A stretch of 64,000 nt of DNA from G963675935 sp963675935 (GCA_963675935.2 CAXXPV010000003.1:1054001-1118000); one strand, 5' to 3'. Shown: positions 32,012-40,977, numbered from the stretch's first letter. The notes: a model not told the origin generated them from the sequence alone. Numbers and translations: made by a program.

Positions 32012-32788
32012 CTAGCCCCCAGCCCCTTGCCCCTCGGCAATCACCAAGTCAACGCCCGCAGATTTTACCTTGTTCCGCCATTCCTCCGAAACCCCTCCGT
32101 CTACCACCAGATGTTGCACCGCATTCAACGGGCACAAATGCGTGAGGCTCTGGTGACCGAATTTCGTGCTGTCGGCCACCACGATCACCTCGGCGGCCGC
32201 CCGCATCATCGCACGTTCCGTTTCGACCAACAACAAATCGTTATTGAAGAATCCATCGTCGCAAATTCCCGCCACGCTGAAGATCGTTTTCCTTACGCGA
32301 ACCATTGACAGCATTTTGTCGGCGTAGGGGCCGCGAGCAACACCCGAACGAGGGCATATATTGCCACCTATCAGCACTAGGTCGCTGTTGCTGTCGGAGG
32401 CAAACAGGTTGGCCACCGGCAGCGAAGTGGTGACGACGTGCAAATGTCGTCCGACCAGCAGACGCGCTAGTTCATAGGTGGTGCTGCCTCCATCCAAAAG
32501 TATTGTGTCGCCATCGTCGATCAACCGCGCGGAGGAAGCGGCGATCCATTTCTTTTTTTCCCATTCACCCGGCTGTTGAACGTCGAAATGGGGCATTTTG
32601 GGCGATGCGCCCGTATAGAGGACGCCGCCGTGGAGCCGGCGAGCCACCCCCTGCTCCTCCAGTTGATCGAGGTCGCGGCGCACTGTCGATTCCGATACCG
32701 CAAGTTGCTCGGCCAATTCCGGCAATGCCGCGAATCGTCGGATGCGGACCAGTTCCAGCAGGTGATCTCGACGTTGTTCGGCCAGCAT
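32012..32788 (-). CDS. DeoR-family regulator of the microcompartment operon
   Basis: 258 residues. N-terminal winged helix with MLAEQRRDHLLELV and the DeoR signature LAVSESTVRRDLDQLEEQG; the sensor domain has DGGSTTYELARLL and VADSTKFG, the sugar-phosphate-binding isomerase-like fold. Such repressors are usually released by a phosphorylated sugar; fuculose- or rhamnulose-phosphate is the likely signal by context. It is transcribed in line with the operon, so it may regulate itself. ATG at 32788. The upstream gap holds the palindrome CACATGTG near 32840, a possible operator. Confidence 0.85.
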   Translation of the reverse strand: MLAEQRRDHLLELVRIRRFAALPELAEQLAVSESTVRRDLDQLEEQGVARRLHGGVLYTGASPKMPHFDVQQPGEWEKKKWIAASSARLIDDGDTILLDGGSTTYELARLLVGRHLHVVTTSLPVANLFASDSNSDLVLIGGNICPRSGVARGPYADKMLSMVRVRKTIFSVAGICDDGFFNNDLLLVETERAMMRAAAEVIVVADSTKFGHQSLTHLCPLNAVQHLVVDGGVSEEWRNKVKSAGVDLVIAEGQGAGG

Positions 32789-32996
32789 GGTGTATTTTGG
32801 GAAAGGCAGGGGATATATCCCTCTCGATTTCAAATATCGCACATGTGATGAAAGAAATCAAGCATATTCTTGCATGTTTATGAAAGATTACGGTAAATAT
32901 ATGGAATCTTCGTGGATGTCCGCATATTTCATGGGTTGTGAAGTACGTTTGTGGGGGACATCAAAGAACATTTGAGCTATTCCCACGGGAGTGACC

Positions 32997-33377
32997 ATGC
33001 TAGCCGCCACGTTCGTCTTCTTAGGGCTGGCCGTACTCTCGGTAATGACGTTGGTTTGTCCCAATGTGGAGGATTTCCGCGCCCGTGGCCCACACGGCCA
33101 AAACTTGGCCTTTGCCAGAAAGTCGACGTGGCGGGAAATCAAGGCCGCCTATCAAGATCGGGATGCTCTGGCCGATGGAAACAGCAAAAATCCTAGGCAG
33201 ACAGCGGTGCCTTCCTGGGGGCGCACCTTCGCTCTGTGCGCCGGTCTCTGCCTTGTCGGTGTGGTACTCGAGGCGGAATACGACAAGCGAATCTCGATCG
33301 CTCAGATTGTCGACGATTTGACCCGGCCGTATTTGGCTTCGGTTTCGACTTCAAGACCGCCGGCCCGGCAGAAATAG
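32997..33377 (+). CDS. small membrane protein of unknown function
   Basis: 126 residues. A first hydrophobic segment MLAATFVFLGLAVLSVMTLV at the N-terminus and a second near residues 78-94 (FALCAGLCLVGVVLEA) flank a polar, basic loop. No family recognised. It is divergent from the deoR-like gene with about 200 bp between, which must contain both promoters. A GTG six bases earlier is an alternative start. Confidence 0.5.
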   Translation: MLAATFVFLGLAVLSVMTLVCPNVEDFRARGPHGQNLAFARKSTWREIKAAYQDRDALADGNSKNPRQTAVPSWGRTFALCAGLCLVGVVLEAEYDKRISIAQIVDDLTRPYLASVSTSRPPARQK

Positions 33378-33458
33378 CGGCTCGATTTGAAGATGCGCGC
33401 TGCAACAATTGCGCGGAAGTTTTCGGCCGCCGTGTTACCGTCTTGCAGATTGGATGGC

Positions 33459-34136
33459 TTACCGTGGCGGGCGACCTGGCGGCTCCGGCATGGGTGAAAG
33501 CCCAGCCGCGACGCGGCGTTTGGCCATGTCGGACATCATAGCGGAATGCATTGCCCGGTCTTGCGGCGAGTGGTGGTCGAGCATGCCGACGCGATGCTGT
33601 CTCATTTGGTCGGCAGACGGCCGTCCGCCGGGTCCGCCACCGGGCCCACCGGGTCCGCCGGGGCCACCACCAGGGCCGCCAGGGCCACCACCAGGGCCGC
33701 CAGGGCCACCGGCGCCAGCACCGGGTGGTGGGCCACCCGCACCGCCACCGGGTGGTGGGCCTTGCGGCGCCTTGCCCGAGGCCATCTCCTTCTGCCGCTT
33801 CTCCATCTCCTTGATCCGCTTATCGAGATAGGCGTTCCGCTGCTCCTTCGTCATCGAGAAGTAGTCGGTCATCTCTTTCTTCATGCGTTGTTCCATCTCT
33901 TGACGCCGGGGGCCATCCATCTGCATCCGTTGTTCGGGCGTGAGCTTTCGCTCTTCCTCCCAGAGGGCTTTCATTTTTTCCATGTCGGGCCGTTTTCCCT
34001 CGACAAACAGGTCTTGCCGCATCTGCTGCACCTTTTGCACCTGGGGATCCTCGCCCGAGGCGAACATCCACCAGCCGGCGCCGACCAACAGCAGAACCAG
34101 CGTCAGAATGCCGATGATCTTCTTTTTCTTGCTCAT
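33459..34136 (-). CDS. membrane-anchored Gly/Pro-rich protein
   Basis: 225 residues. A basic start MSKKKK and one membrane segment (residues 8-26), then a charged helical region with LTPEQR and MTKEQRNAYLDKRIKEME phrases, then a 60-residue low-complexity tract of GGP/GPG units (about 127-175), and a His/Met-rich tail. It sits 27 bp downstream of the DUF1559 gene, likely in one operon. The extracytoplasmic Gly/Pro tract suggests a flexible surface or envelope linker. Not a recognised family. Confidence 0.6.
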   Translation of the reverse strand: MSKKKKIIGILTLVLLLVGAGWWMFASGEDPQVQKVQQMRQDLFVEGKRPDMEKMKALWEEERKLTPEQRMQMDGPRRQEMEQRMKKEMTDYFSMTKEQRNAYLDKRIKEMEKRQKEMASGKAPQGPPPGGGAGGPPPGAGAGGPGGPGGGPGGPGGGPGGPGGPGGGPGGRPSADQMRQHRVGMLDHHSPQDRAMHSAMMSDMAKRRVAAGLSPMPEPPGRPPR

Positions 34137-34163
34137 GACCGATTCTTACGCAAATAAAGGGGT

Positions 34164-34775
34164 TTATTGATCGTCGACATGGCCGTCGGCGTAGAGGAAG
34201 TTGTAGCGGCCCGCAGTGGCGCTCGTAGCGTTTTTCGAGCCATGGAACGGGCAAAAATCGAACGCGATGTCAAGCTCGGTCGAGGCCATCGTCTCTCCAT
34301 GCGGCGTTTTCTGGGCTTCGATGCGAGTCTTGCCCTTGTCCGACACGGAATCGACCAACATCATTCGGTTATACTCGTAGCTGAGGCCCTCGTTGCTGTA
34401 GTAGGTGCCTTCCTTGTCGTCTTCGTAGTAGGTGTCGCTGGGGCAATGGAAAGCCCCCTTGCTGCTCTCGATGAAGTCGGCCAGAACTTCATGCAGACCT
34501 GGCTTTTTGACGCCCGACACTTCGACGCTCGGCATCGCCGCGGCATCGGGGTACCGGCCGTTCATGCCCTGGATGTCGATGTACATGTCCAAGGCAATGC
34601 CGATCTGGTGGAGGTTGTTCTGACACTGCATCCGCCGGGCAGATTCTCGTGCGGCCTGCACGGCTGGCATAAGCAGTCCAACCAGGACGCCAATGATCGT
34701 GATGACGACCAAAAGCTCGACCAGGGTAAAACCGTGTAGGGGACGAAAAACGGTGAGTTGTCGAGACACATTCAT
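34164..34775 (-). CDS. DUF1559 prepilin-type N-methylation protein
   Basis: 203 residues. The prepilin cleavage motif G|FTLVELLVVITIIGVLVGLL lies at residues 15-35, followed by LLMPAVQAARESARR, the hallmark of the DUF1559 (SBP_bac_10) proteins expanded in planctomycetes, and it ends with the usual FLYADGHV signature. They are thought to form pseudopilus- or surface-type structures. Shorter than most members (about 300), with the middle region reduced. ATG at 34775 has GGAGGGG upstream. Confidence 0.88.
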   Translation of the reverse strand: MNVSRQLTVFRPLHGFTLVELLVVITIIGVLVGLLMPAVQAARESARRMQCQNNLHQIGIALDMYIDIQGMNGRYPDAAAMPSVEVSGVKKPGLHEVLADFIESSKGAFHCPSDTYYEDDKEGTYYSNEGLSYEYNRMMLVDSVSDKGKTRIEAQKTPHGETMASTELDIAFDFCPFHGSKNATSATAGRYNFLYADGHVDDQ

Positions 34776-35179
34776 GGAGATTATCCCCTCCGAGGGCTTG
34801 GCTTCATACTCTCCAATGCCCCTTCGCGGCGAGCAAGCTCGCCGGCTAAACGGACGCGCTGTCGCCATTTTTCCTTAACTGGTGATGGTAAAAGCGGGCT
34901 AATGATTACGCAATCTGTATACCAAACAGAGTTTATCAGCGGATTTTTCATCCTGATTCGTAATAAATCCGGCACGGATGATAAACTGGAGAGTTTGCGT
35001 TGTGTGTGCCGATAAGAAAAAATGTTCTCGGTTGTGAAAGATTACTGGCTATGTAGTTGATGTCGGCTTCAAGCCCATCCATCCCCCCCACACTTGCTGG
35101 AAATGATTGGCGTCGTAACAGCTTTGCTGTTTGCGCAGCTTCGCCAAGATTCCCCATAGTGCCGACGCAAAAATCCCCG
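34776..35179. other. non-coding gap with one repeat arm
   Basis: Contains 34827-34851 (CGGCGAGCAAGCTCGCCGG...), a relative of the inverted repeat at 7983-8062. The remainder, AT-richer than its surroundings around 34900-35050, shows no gene or clear hairpin; it probably carries promoters for the DUF1559 gene and for the next rightward gene. Confidence 0.4.
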
Positions 35180-35755
35180 ATGAATCCCCAAACACCCCAT
35201 TACCTGTTGAAGTCGGAAGCGAGCCGGACCGAAGGACTCGGAACATGGCGGTTCGTGCTGAGACCCCTCGACGGATCGCCAGAAATCGAAGCCTCCGACG
35301 TTGAACCCAACGTATGCGGTGAGCGGCTCGACCTGTTGACGGTCGTCCGCGCCCTGGAATCCCTCGACCAGCCGTCGTGGGTGACGCTGATCGGCTGCAC
35401 CCGTTATGTCGAGCAAGGCGTCCTGTTTGGGCTGGCCGAATGGAAGGAAAACGATTGGCGATGGGAGTGTTTTGGGCAAATGGTGCCGGTACGCGACATG
35501 GACCTTTGGCAGCGCATGGATCGAATTCTTCAGTTTCACCGAGTCGATTGTGGGCAGCGTCGGTTCGACGCCGCTCACGATTCGCCCGACGACCCGCATT
35601 GGGGGCTGACTCGAAAGGGCAAAAACCGCTTCGGTAGTCTAGTGCGGGAAGAATGGGTAAAATGTTCCGCGCTGGCAATGGCGGTTTGGAACGGTTTTGC
35701 GAGAGGTCAATGGCTAGGAGCTAGGAAGCCGCTTGCGGTTTCGCAGGGGGTTTGA
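35180..35755 (+). CDS. RNase H-like protein
   Basis: 191 residues. WRFVLRPLDGSPEIEASDVE followed by CGERLDLLTVVRALESLDQP resembles the beta-sheet and first catalytic helix (GERxELxAVxxAL) of RNase HI as annotated in planctomycetes; then LIGCTRYVEQGVLFGLAEW and ENDWRWECFGQMVPVRDMDL match the handle region. The catalytic D/E set is incomplete: the first beta-strand Asp appears as LDG and the catalytic Glu is in GERLD. Enzyme activity is therefore uncertain. The last nine residues (KPLAVSQGV) are encoded by a dispersed repeat (35728-35745). Confidence 0.55.
   Translation: MNPQTPHYLLKSEASRTEGLGTWRFVLRPLDGSPEIEASDVEPNVCGERLDLLTVVRALESLDQPSWVTLIGCTRYVEQGVLFGLAEWKENDWRWECFGQMVPVRDMDLWQRMDRILQFHRVDCGQRRFDAAHDSPDDPHWGLTRKGKNRFGSLVREEWVKCSALAMAVWNGFARGQWLGARKPLAVSQGV
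35728..35745. repeat. GCCGCTTGCGGTTTCGC repeat forming the C-terminus of the RNase H-like gene
   Basis: A mixed-arm copy (AGCC...GGTT) of the dispersed repeat read in frame as KPLAVS just before the stop. Confidence 0.65.
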
Positions 35756-35799
35756 GCCTGTGATTCGCAACAAGAGACATGCAACTTCAGGAGGTTTTC

Positions 35800-38016
35800 G
35801 TGCGAACGACCGTATCTTTGGAAACAATCAGCCAGTTGATCGAAGGCCGCCATGAGAACCCTTTTGAACTGCTGGGGCCGCACGAAGTAGACCAGTCGGG
35901 ACGCAGGGCATTGGCCGTTCGGGCCTATTTACCCAATTCGCCGCGGGCCTGGGTGGTCGATCCCTTGCACGCCGACCAGGCGCTGCCTATGCGGCGAATC
36001 CATCCGGCGGGGCTTTTCGAGGCGATTTGCCCGATGCCAAACGGCGACGGCACGCCGCGGTACATGCTCCGCGTGGCCGAGGAAAACGGCCGGAAGACCA
36101 CTACCATGCACGATCCTTACTCGTTCCCCCATTTGTTGACCGACTTCGACCGCCACCTGTTGGGCGAAGGCCGCCACTGGCAGTGTTACAACCGGCTTGG
36201 GGCGCAATTGCGGAAGATCGACGGCATCGATGGCGTGAACTTCGCCGTTTGGGCGCCAAACGCTACGAGCGTCAGCGTTGTGGGCGACTTCAACAACTGG
36301 GACGGCCGACGGCATCCCATGCGCAAGCACATACCGAGCGGTTTTTGGGAAATCTTCGTGCCCGGCCTGAGCGAGGGAACGCTGTACAAGTATCAGATCC
36401 GCCACGGCAACGACGTGTTCGAGAAGGCCGATCCGTTCGGATTCGCCGCCGAACTGCCGCCGCGGACCGCCTCGAAGGTGGCCGATCTGAGTCGTTACGC
36501 CTGGCATGACGACGGCTGGATGGACCTGCGCCGCAAGACCAATTGGCTCGAGCGTCCGTTGTCGTTCTACGAAGTTCACCTGGGAAGCTGGAAGCGGCCG
36601 GGCGACGACCCGACGAAGTGGTTGAGCTACCGCGACCTTGCCCATCAATTGGTTGATTATTGCAAGGAAGTGGGCTACACGCACCTCGAATTGCTTCCGG
36701 TCTGCGAGCATCCGTTGTCGGCAAGCTGGGGCTATCAGACGGTGGGCTACTATGCCGCGACGAGCCGCTATGGCACGCCGCAGGATTTCATGTACTTCGT
36801 CGACGTGATGCACCAGAACAACATCGGGGTAATCCTCGATTGGGTGCCGGCGCATTTTCCGAAAGACGCCCCCGGCCTGCGCCGTTTCGACGGCACCGCG
36901 CTTTACGAACACGCCGACCCGCGCCGCGGGGAACACCGCGACTGGGGTACGCAAATTTTCAACTACGGCCGGCACGAAGTTCGCAACTTTTTAACCTCGA
37001 ACGCCCTGTTCTGGATGGACAAGTACCACGTCGATGGCATCCGCGTCGACGCCGTGGCCTCGATGCTCTATCTCGACTACAGCCGCGACGAGGGCGATTG
37101 GCTGCCCAACGAGTACGGCGGGCGCGAGAACCTCGCGGCCATCTCGTTCCTCAAGGAATTGAACGAGCAGGCGCACGGCCAGCATCCCGGCGTGTTGACC
37201 ATCGCCGAGGAATCGACGGCCTGGCCGGGCGTGTCGCGGCCGACGTATCTCGGCGGATTGGGATTCAGCCTGAAGTGGAACATGGGCTGGATGAACGACA
37301 CCCGCGGCTACATGAAGCACAATCCGATCCATCGCCGCTACCACCACGACGAACTGACGTTCAGCCTGATCTACGCCTTTCACGAGAACTTCGTGCTGCC
37401 GATGTCGCACGACGAAGTGGTCCACTGCAAAGGCTCGATGATGGACCAGATGCCCGGCGACCTCTGGCAGAAGTTCGCCAACCTCCGGCTGTTGTACAGC
37501 TATATGTGGACGCATCCGGGCAAGAAGCTTTTGTTCATGGGCGACGACTTCGGCCAGTGGAACGAGTGGAACTTCGACACCAGTCTGCAATGGGACTTGA
37601 TGCAGTGGCCGTCGCATCAGGGCCTGTTGAAGTGCGTCGGCGACTTGAACCGGCTCTATCGGGCCGAGAAGTCGCTGTTCGAGGTCGATTTCGACTGCCG
37701 AGGTTTCGATTGGATCGACTGCCACAACCACGACGACAGCACGCTGGCCTACATCCGCCGGGCGAAAGATCCAAAAGACTATCTCGTGGTGGCGGCGAAC
37801 TTCACGCCGGTGCCGCGACTGGGCTATCGCCTGGGCGTGCCCGAACAGTGCTGGTATGAAGAGGTGTTCAACAGCGATTCGACGTTTTACGGCGGCGGCA
37901 ACATCGGCAACGGGCCGGGCGTGATGGCCGAAAACTATTCGAGCCACGGGCGTCCGGCCTCGATGCTGATCAACTACCCGCCGCTTGGCATTAGCGTGTT
38001 CAAGCCGCGGCGATAG
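35800..38016 (+). CDS. glgB: 1,4-alpha-glucan branching enzyme (GH13)
   Basis: About 738 residues. Tandem N-terminal CBM48-like domains (GDFNNWDGRRHPM), then the GH13 barrel: SFYEVHLGSW, DWVPAHFP, DGIRVDAVASML (nucleophile Asp near residue 417), TIAEEST (acid/base Glu near 470) and LPMSHDEVVH (transition-state Asp). It makes alpha-1,6 branches in glycogen. The GTG at 35800 is preferred because AGGAGG lies five bases upstream; an ATG at 35779 would add seven residues. A hairpin terminator follows (38042-38080). Alone in its unit. Confidence 0.95.
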   Translation: MRTTVSLETISQLIEGRHENPFELLGPHEVDQSGRRALAVRAYLPNSPRAWVVDPLHADQALPMRRIHPAGLFEAICPMPNGDGTPRYMLRVAEENGRKTTTMHDPYSFPHLLTDFDRHLLGEGRHWQCYNRLGAQLRKIDGIDGVNFAVWAPNATSVSVVGDFNNWDGRRHPMRKHIPSGFWEIFVPGLSEGTLYKYQIRHGNDVFEKADPFGFAAELPPRTASKVADLSRYAWHDDGWMDLRRKTNWLERPLSFYEVHLGSWKRPGDDPTKWLSYRDLAHQLVDYCKEVGYTHLELLPVCEHPLSASWGYQTVGYYAATSRYGTPQDFMYFVDVMHQNNIGVILDWVPAHFPKDAPGLRRFDGTALYEHADPRRGEHRDWGTQIFNYGRHEVRNFLTSNALFWMDKYHVDGIRVDAVASMLYLDYSRDEGDWLPNEYGGRENLAAISFLKELNEQAHGQHPGVLTIAEESTAWPGVSRPTYLGGLGFSLKWNMGWMNDTRGYMKHNPIHRRYHHDELTFSLIYAFHENFVLPMSHDEVVHCKGSMMDQMPGDLWQKFANLRLLYSYMWTHPGKKLLFMGDDFGQWNEWNFDTSLQWDLMQWPSHQGLLKCVGDLNRLYRAEKSLFEVDFDCRGFDWIDCHNHDDSTLAYIRRAKDPKDYLVVAANFTPVPRLGYRLGVPEQCWYEEVFNSDSTFYGGGNIGNGPGVMAENYSSHGRPASMLINYPPLGISVFKPRR

Positions 38017-38041
38017 CCGGCTCTTGTTGAAATCGAGTTTC

Positions 38042-38080
38042 AAGTTGGGGTGACAGTTATACTGCCACCCCAACTTTTTT
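38042..38080 (+). terminator. Rho-independent terminator after glgB
   Basis: Arms AAGTTGGGGTG and CACCCCAACTT around a loop, followed at once by TTTTTT. The hairpin sequence resembles a degenerate copy at 57117-57149 inside nuoJ, so it may also be a member of a repeat family. Confidence 0.8.
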
Positions 38081-38429
38081 CCTGATCTGACCGAACGGAG
38101 GCGAGCATGGGTTCGTCGAGTTCGTTCGTTTCCTTAAATAACGCGACAGCCACACTCTGAACTGCAAAATTCCCGCAAAATTCACGTGACGCTTAAGTCC
38201 TTATCTGGCAAACAGTTGGAATTATGCGACTTCTGTAGGTTGCTTGAGGGGGTATGCGCATAATTGGAAAAAGCGGGCTTGTCAAACTCCGCAAGTGTTG
38301 GCCGCCGAAGGGTTTTGGGCGAAGTTGCATGCCCGGAGATTTCTTGGTTTTCGGGGATGAGTGGGGGGGGGCAAAATCCGGTTCCACCGTTTGGCCGGTG
38401 TTCTGCGAGCCAACGCTTGCGACGGATTT
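38081..38429. other. non-coding gap after the glgB terminator
   Basis: No convincing gene on either strand. Several short open frames exist but lack ribosome sites and protein-like composition. Confidence 0.5.
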
Positions 38430-38568
38430 CTAGCCCGGATTATTCATGGACCGACACTAGCCCGAAGCGCAAGCGAGGGCAACTCGTTGCGCTGCCCTCG
38501 CTTGCGCTTCGGGCTAGTGTTGCGTACTCTGCGCCGATACGCCTCGGTCCATGAATAATCCGGGCTAG
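38430..38568. repeat. 139-bp nested perfect inverted repeat (MITE-like)
   Basis: Outer arms of 24 bp: CTAGCCCGGATTATTCATGG... (38430) and the inverse ending at 38568. Inner arms of 27 bp (38454-38480 and 38494-38520) begin ACACTAGCCCGAAGCGCAAG. Both are perfect. Both arm pairs carry CTAGCCCG, so the inner palindrome may be a second element of the same kind inserted into the first. The outer ends CTAG match the ends of the element at 3566-3878. Confidence 0.75.
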
Positions 38569-38997
38569 CCGATTGGAGTTGGTCAGCAGACCTGCGAATT
38601 TCCAATTTCACGGGCGTCGCGTGGTTTTGGGCGGGCAGAGTATCGGCGCCAAGTTTGCGATACTGGTTGAAGATGTCAAAGAACGAGAGGGCAGCCCACT
38701 CGCGGCCTGTGCGACGGGATCGCGCGCAGTGTCCCTAGGGTGTACAAGCGTATCTATAGCAAAACGGTGCGGCGGTTTCAAGCCGATGTTTTGGGCCAGC
38801 TTGACAAATCCCCGTGACGGGATGGTGATACTCGCTCCGTAGTGCGTTGGCGTCGGAAAGCAAAGTTGGAGGAGTAAAATGGGCCGGAAGTTCTGGTTTG
38901 CCCCGCTCCCTGGCGTCCCCGAGGAAGCAGCCAATTAGGTAACGTGTCCCCGGAACTACCATTGTCCCAGGAACTACCTCCGGAACTACCTCAGCAG
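38569..38997. other. gap with no supported gene
   Basis: Open frames on both strands overlap here without ribosome sites or recognisable motifs. 38940-38998 contains GGAACTACC units repeated three times, likely decayed repeat material. Confidence 0.4.
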
Positions 38998-39834
38998 CTA
39001 CGACGGTTTCTTCTTGCCGTTGATATCCTTCCCCAAACGGCGAATCTCGTCGATAAGTGTTGGCAAATCATCCATCTTGAACAACTTGACGCCGTTCTCG
39101 CGAAAGACGCGGTTCACGCGGCCTGGCGTCTCCTGATCCTTTGCTCGGAACTGGCCGACGACGACTAGTTGCATTTCTCCCCATTTAGGATCGGTGTGAT
39201 CATAAATAGACCGGCCTTCAACAGCATACTTGCAGGCGGTGACAATCGATTGCTCCGGATTCTGCGCGCTGAACCGGACGGGGTTGATCAGATTGAAGCG
39301 GCCGTTTTGGTAACCGAATGGAATTTCCACTTCCTTCTGAAGAACAGGAACTGTAACCTTGACATCGTGCAAGACTTTCTTATCGAGCCCTGGACCGGAG
39401 AGTTTGTCGGCAACGTAATGACGCAAACTTTTTCGACGTTCAGGACGAGCGGGCTCGCCGATAATTTCTTCAAACAGATTCCGAATGTCTTCTTCTGGAT
39501 TGAACACCTTCATCGAGTTGGGAGGCGTGATCTGAAGAACGTTGGCCCTTAGCGCAATAAACTGCTGAAGGTCTTCAACGGACTTAATTACCGAAAGCTC
39601 TTTTTGCAGTCGGTCTTCCAAGCCCTTTTTGAATGTGTTGATGCGAGCCCAGTCGTGACCTTCGGAACCGAAGAAACGGATGATCCGTCTGTTGTTGTTG
39701 GATGTCATCGCCCGGATAAATTGCTTCTCTGGGCAAAAGAGGAGTACACCGACATTCGCAGCTTCAAAACGGCCAAGGTCGGGGCAATACTGAATGACGC
39801 TGTAATAACCTTTCGCTGGATTCATAATATTCAC
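38998..39834 (-). CDS. DUF3037 family protein
   Basis: About 278 residues. The N-terminus MNPAKGYYSVIQYCPDLGRF, then EAANVGVLLFCPE, is the DUF3037 signature. Soluble; no catalytic motif is evident. The GTG at 39834 overlaps the kinase stop by four bases; an ATG at 39825 is an alternative. DUF3037 genes are regularly found beside HipA-like kinases, so the two probably work together; role unknown, a defence or toxin-antitoxin-like module is a fair guess. Confidence 0.75.
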   Translation of the reverse strand: MNIMNPAKGYYSVIQYCPDLGRFEAANVGVLLFCPEKQFIRAMTSNNNRRIIRFFGSEGHDWARINTFKKGLEDRLQKELSVIKSVEDLQQFIALRANVLQITPPNSMKVFNPEEDIRNLFEEIIGEPARPERRKSLRHYVADKLSGPGLDKKVLHDVKVTVPVLQKEVEIPFGYQNGRFNLINPVRFSAQNPEQSIVTACKYAVEGRSIYDHTDPKWGEMQLVVVGQFRAKDQETPGRVNRVFRENGVKLFKMDDLPTLIDEIRRLGKDINGKKKPS

Positions 39835-40691
39835 TCCGTCCCTTCATCGTCCGGATAACCAAGGTCGAGTTGGGGCCAGATCATACGCTCGATCGAGTCA
39901 GCGATAAAGGCCGCTCTTTCCAGAATAAAACCAACCAAAGTATCCATTATACCAGCTTTCACATCCCATTCATTGGGAATGCTCTGCACCATTTGCACAA
40001 CACCCCCTCTATCGAGGGTTTTCAGCTTCTCCGCCGCATGTCGAACGGCGTTACGATTGTCGCCGATGAACGCACGAAACTCGGGAAACATTCCAAACAA
40101 TTCGCCGTATTTCACCCGGCTAATCACGCCCAGGGATTTTGTCCATTCAGCGCCACACGTAAAGCAGTGGGTGTGGTCCATCGCCTTCAAAACCAACTGG
40201 CCCTCGGGAGCTTCCTCACTCAAGAATACGTTATTTCGGTTGATTCTGGGTTTTTGGAGTGGGTTGCCGACCGGATACGAGTGTCGGTCACAATTGAGCA
40301 ACCATGTGTCAAAGACGACGAACTTGGCAACGTCTTGTGGGTTCACAAGCTTCTTCAGTTGCTTTTCATCGCCGCTCCAAGTATCGCCCGACTCGGCGCG
40401 GGTGATGAATGCCGGACCCGGATCGGCCTTGCCAGTGCGATTGCCGTCCTTGTCAACAAACCAGACCTCGTCCATTGCGTCGAGAGGAACAATGGCGAAG
40501 TCGAATGTTGAAAGACCGAACCAAGCGGCCAACTGGGTTGCCACCCACTCGGAAGCCAACGTGTGCGGCCCCTCTGGACCGCCCATGCCTTTGATGTAGG
40601 CCGGCCCAACATCCGTTTCAACCAACGCGGTCTTTGCGCTCGACGGGAATCCCCTGATGAAACGGCGAATTGTGGTAGGTTGCCAAGCCAT
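39831..40691 (-). CDS. HipA-like Ser/Thr kinase
   Basis: 286 residues. Kinase-like features: ATP-binding lysine in AYIKGMG (K34), the catalytic loop LLNCDRHSYPVGN (D135) and a metal-binding Asp in KAMDHTHCF (D172), the order seen in HipA/PI3K-like kinases. It lacks the N-terminal subdomain-1 domain of full HipA, as in the short HipA_2 group. HipA phosphorylates GltX in E. coli; this group's target is unknown. First gene of the pair with DUF3037; hsdS remnants lie upstream. Confidence 0.7.
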   Translation of the reverse strand: MAWQPTTIRRFIRGFPSSAKTALVETDVGPAYIKGMGGPEGPHTLASEWVATQLAAWFGLSTFDFAIVPLDAMDEVWFVDKDGNRTGKADPGPAFITRAESGDTWSGDEKQLKKLVNPQDVAKFVVFDTWLLNCDRHSYPVGNPLQKPRINRNNVFLSEEAPEGQLVLKAMDHTHCFTCGAEWTKSLGVISRVKYGELFGMFPEFRAFIGDNRNAVRHAAEKLKTLDRGGVVQMVQSIPNEWDVKAGIMDTLVGFILERAAFIADSIERMIWPQLDLGYPDDEGTE

Positions 40692-40764
40692 CGTCGATCA
40701 AGTCACATTGGGTTCACGATTATGGTAATTGTCAGCGATGCTTTCCACATCGGCTTTCTCTATT

Positions 40765-40977
40765 TCAGGCGGCGTTTCCCGAGGCTAGGGCTTCGTGCAG
40801 TCGGCGGCTTTCGGTCTGCGTCGTCGTCAGCTGCGTCTCCAACCGGTCGCAGACCGCCATCAACTCGTCCACCTTCGCCACTATGCGATGTTGCTCGGGA
40901 AGAGGAGGAAGGGGGATCTTGACATCCTTAATTTGATTTTCCCGTGAAGCGTTGATTGTACCCTGGAGGTAAGGTAT
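40765..40977 (-). pseudogene. hsdS: hsdS 3' remnant (type I restriction specificity subunit)
   Basis: Reads IPYLQGTINASRENQIKDVK then IPLPPLPEQHRIVAKVDELM, AVCDRLETQL and a TESRRLHEAL end: the C-terminal conserved region and coiled coil of HsdS. The two target-recognition domains are gone: similarity stops at about 40977, right where the palindrome at 40983-41032 begins. No hsdM or hsdR is in the window, so this is a relic. Confidence 0.75.

Noticed and set aside
33546..34157. 203-codon plus-strand frame with His/Thr/Gly repeats
   Set aside because: Antisense of the Gly/Pro-rich protein; the repeats mirror its low-complexity tract.
38264..38934. Several overlapping 65-108 codon frames on both strands
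   Set aside because: They cross the nested inverted repeat or lack ribosome sites and motifs; no family recognised.
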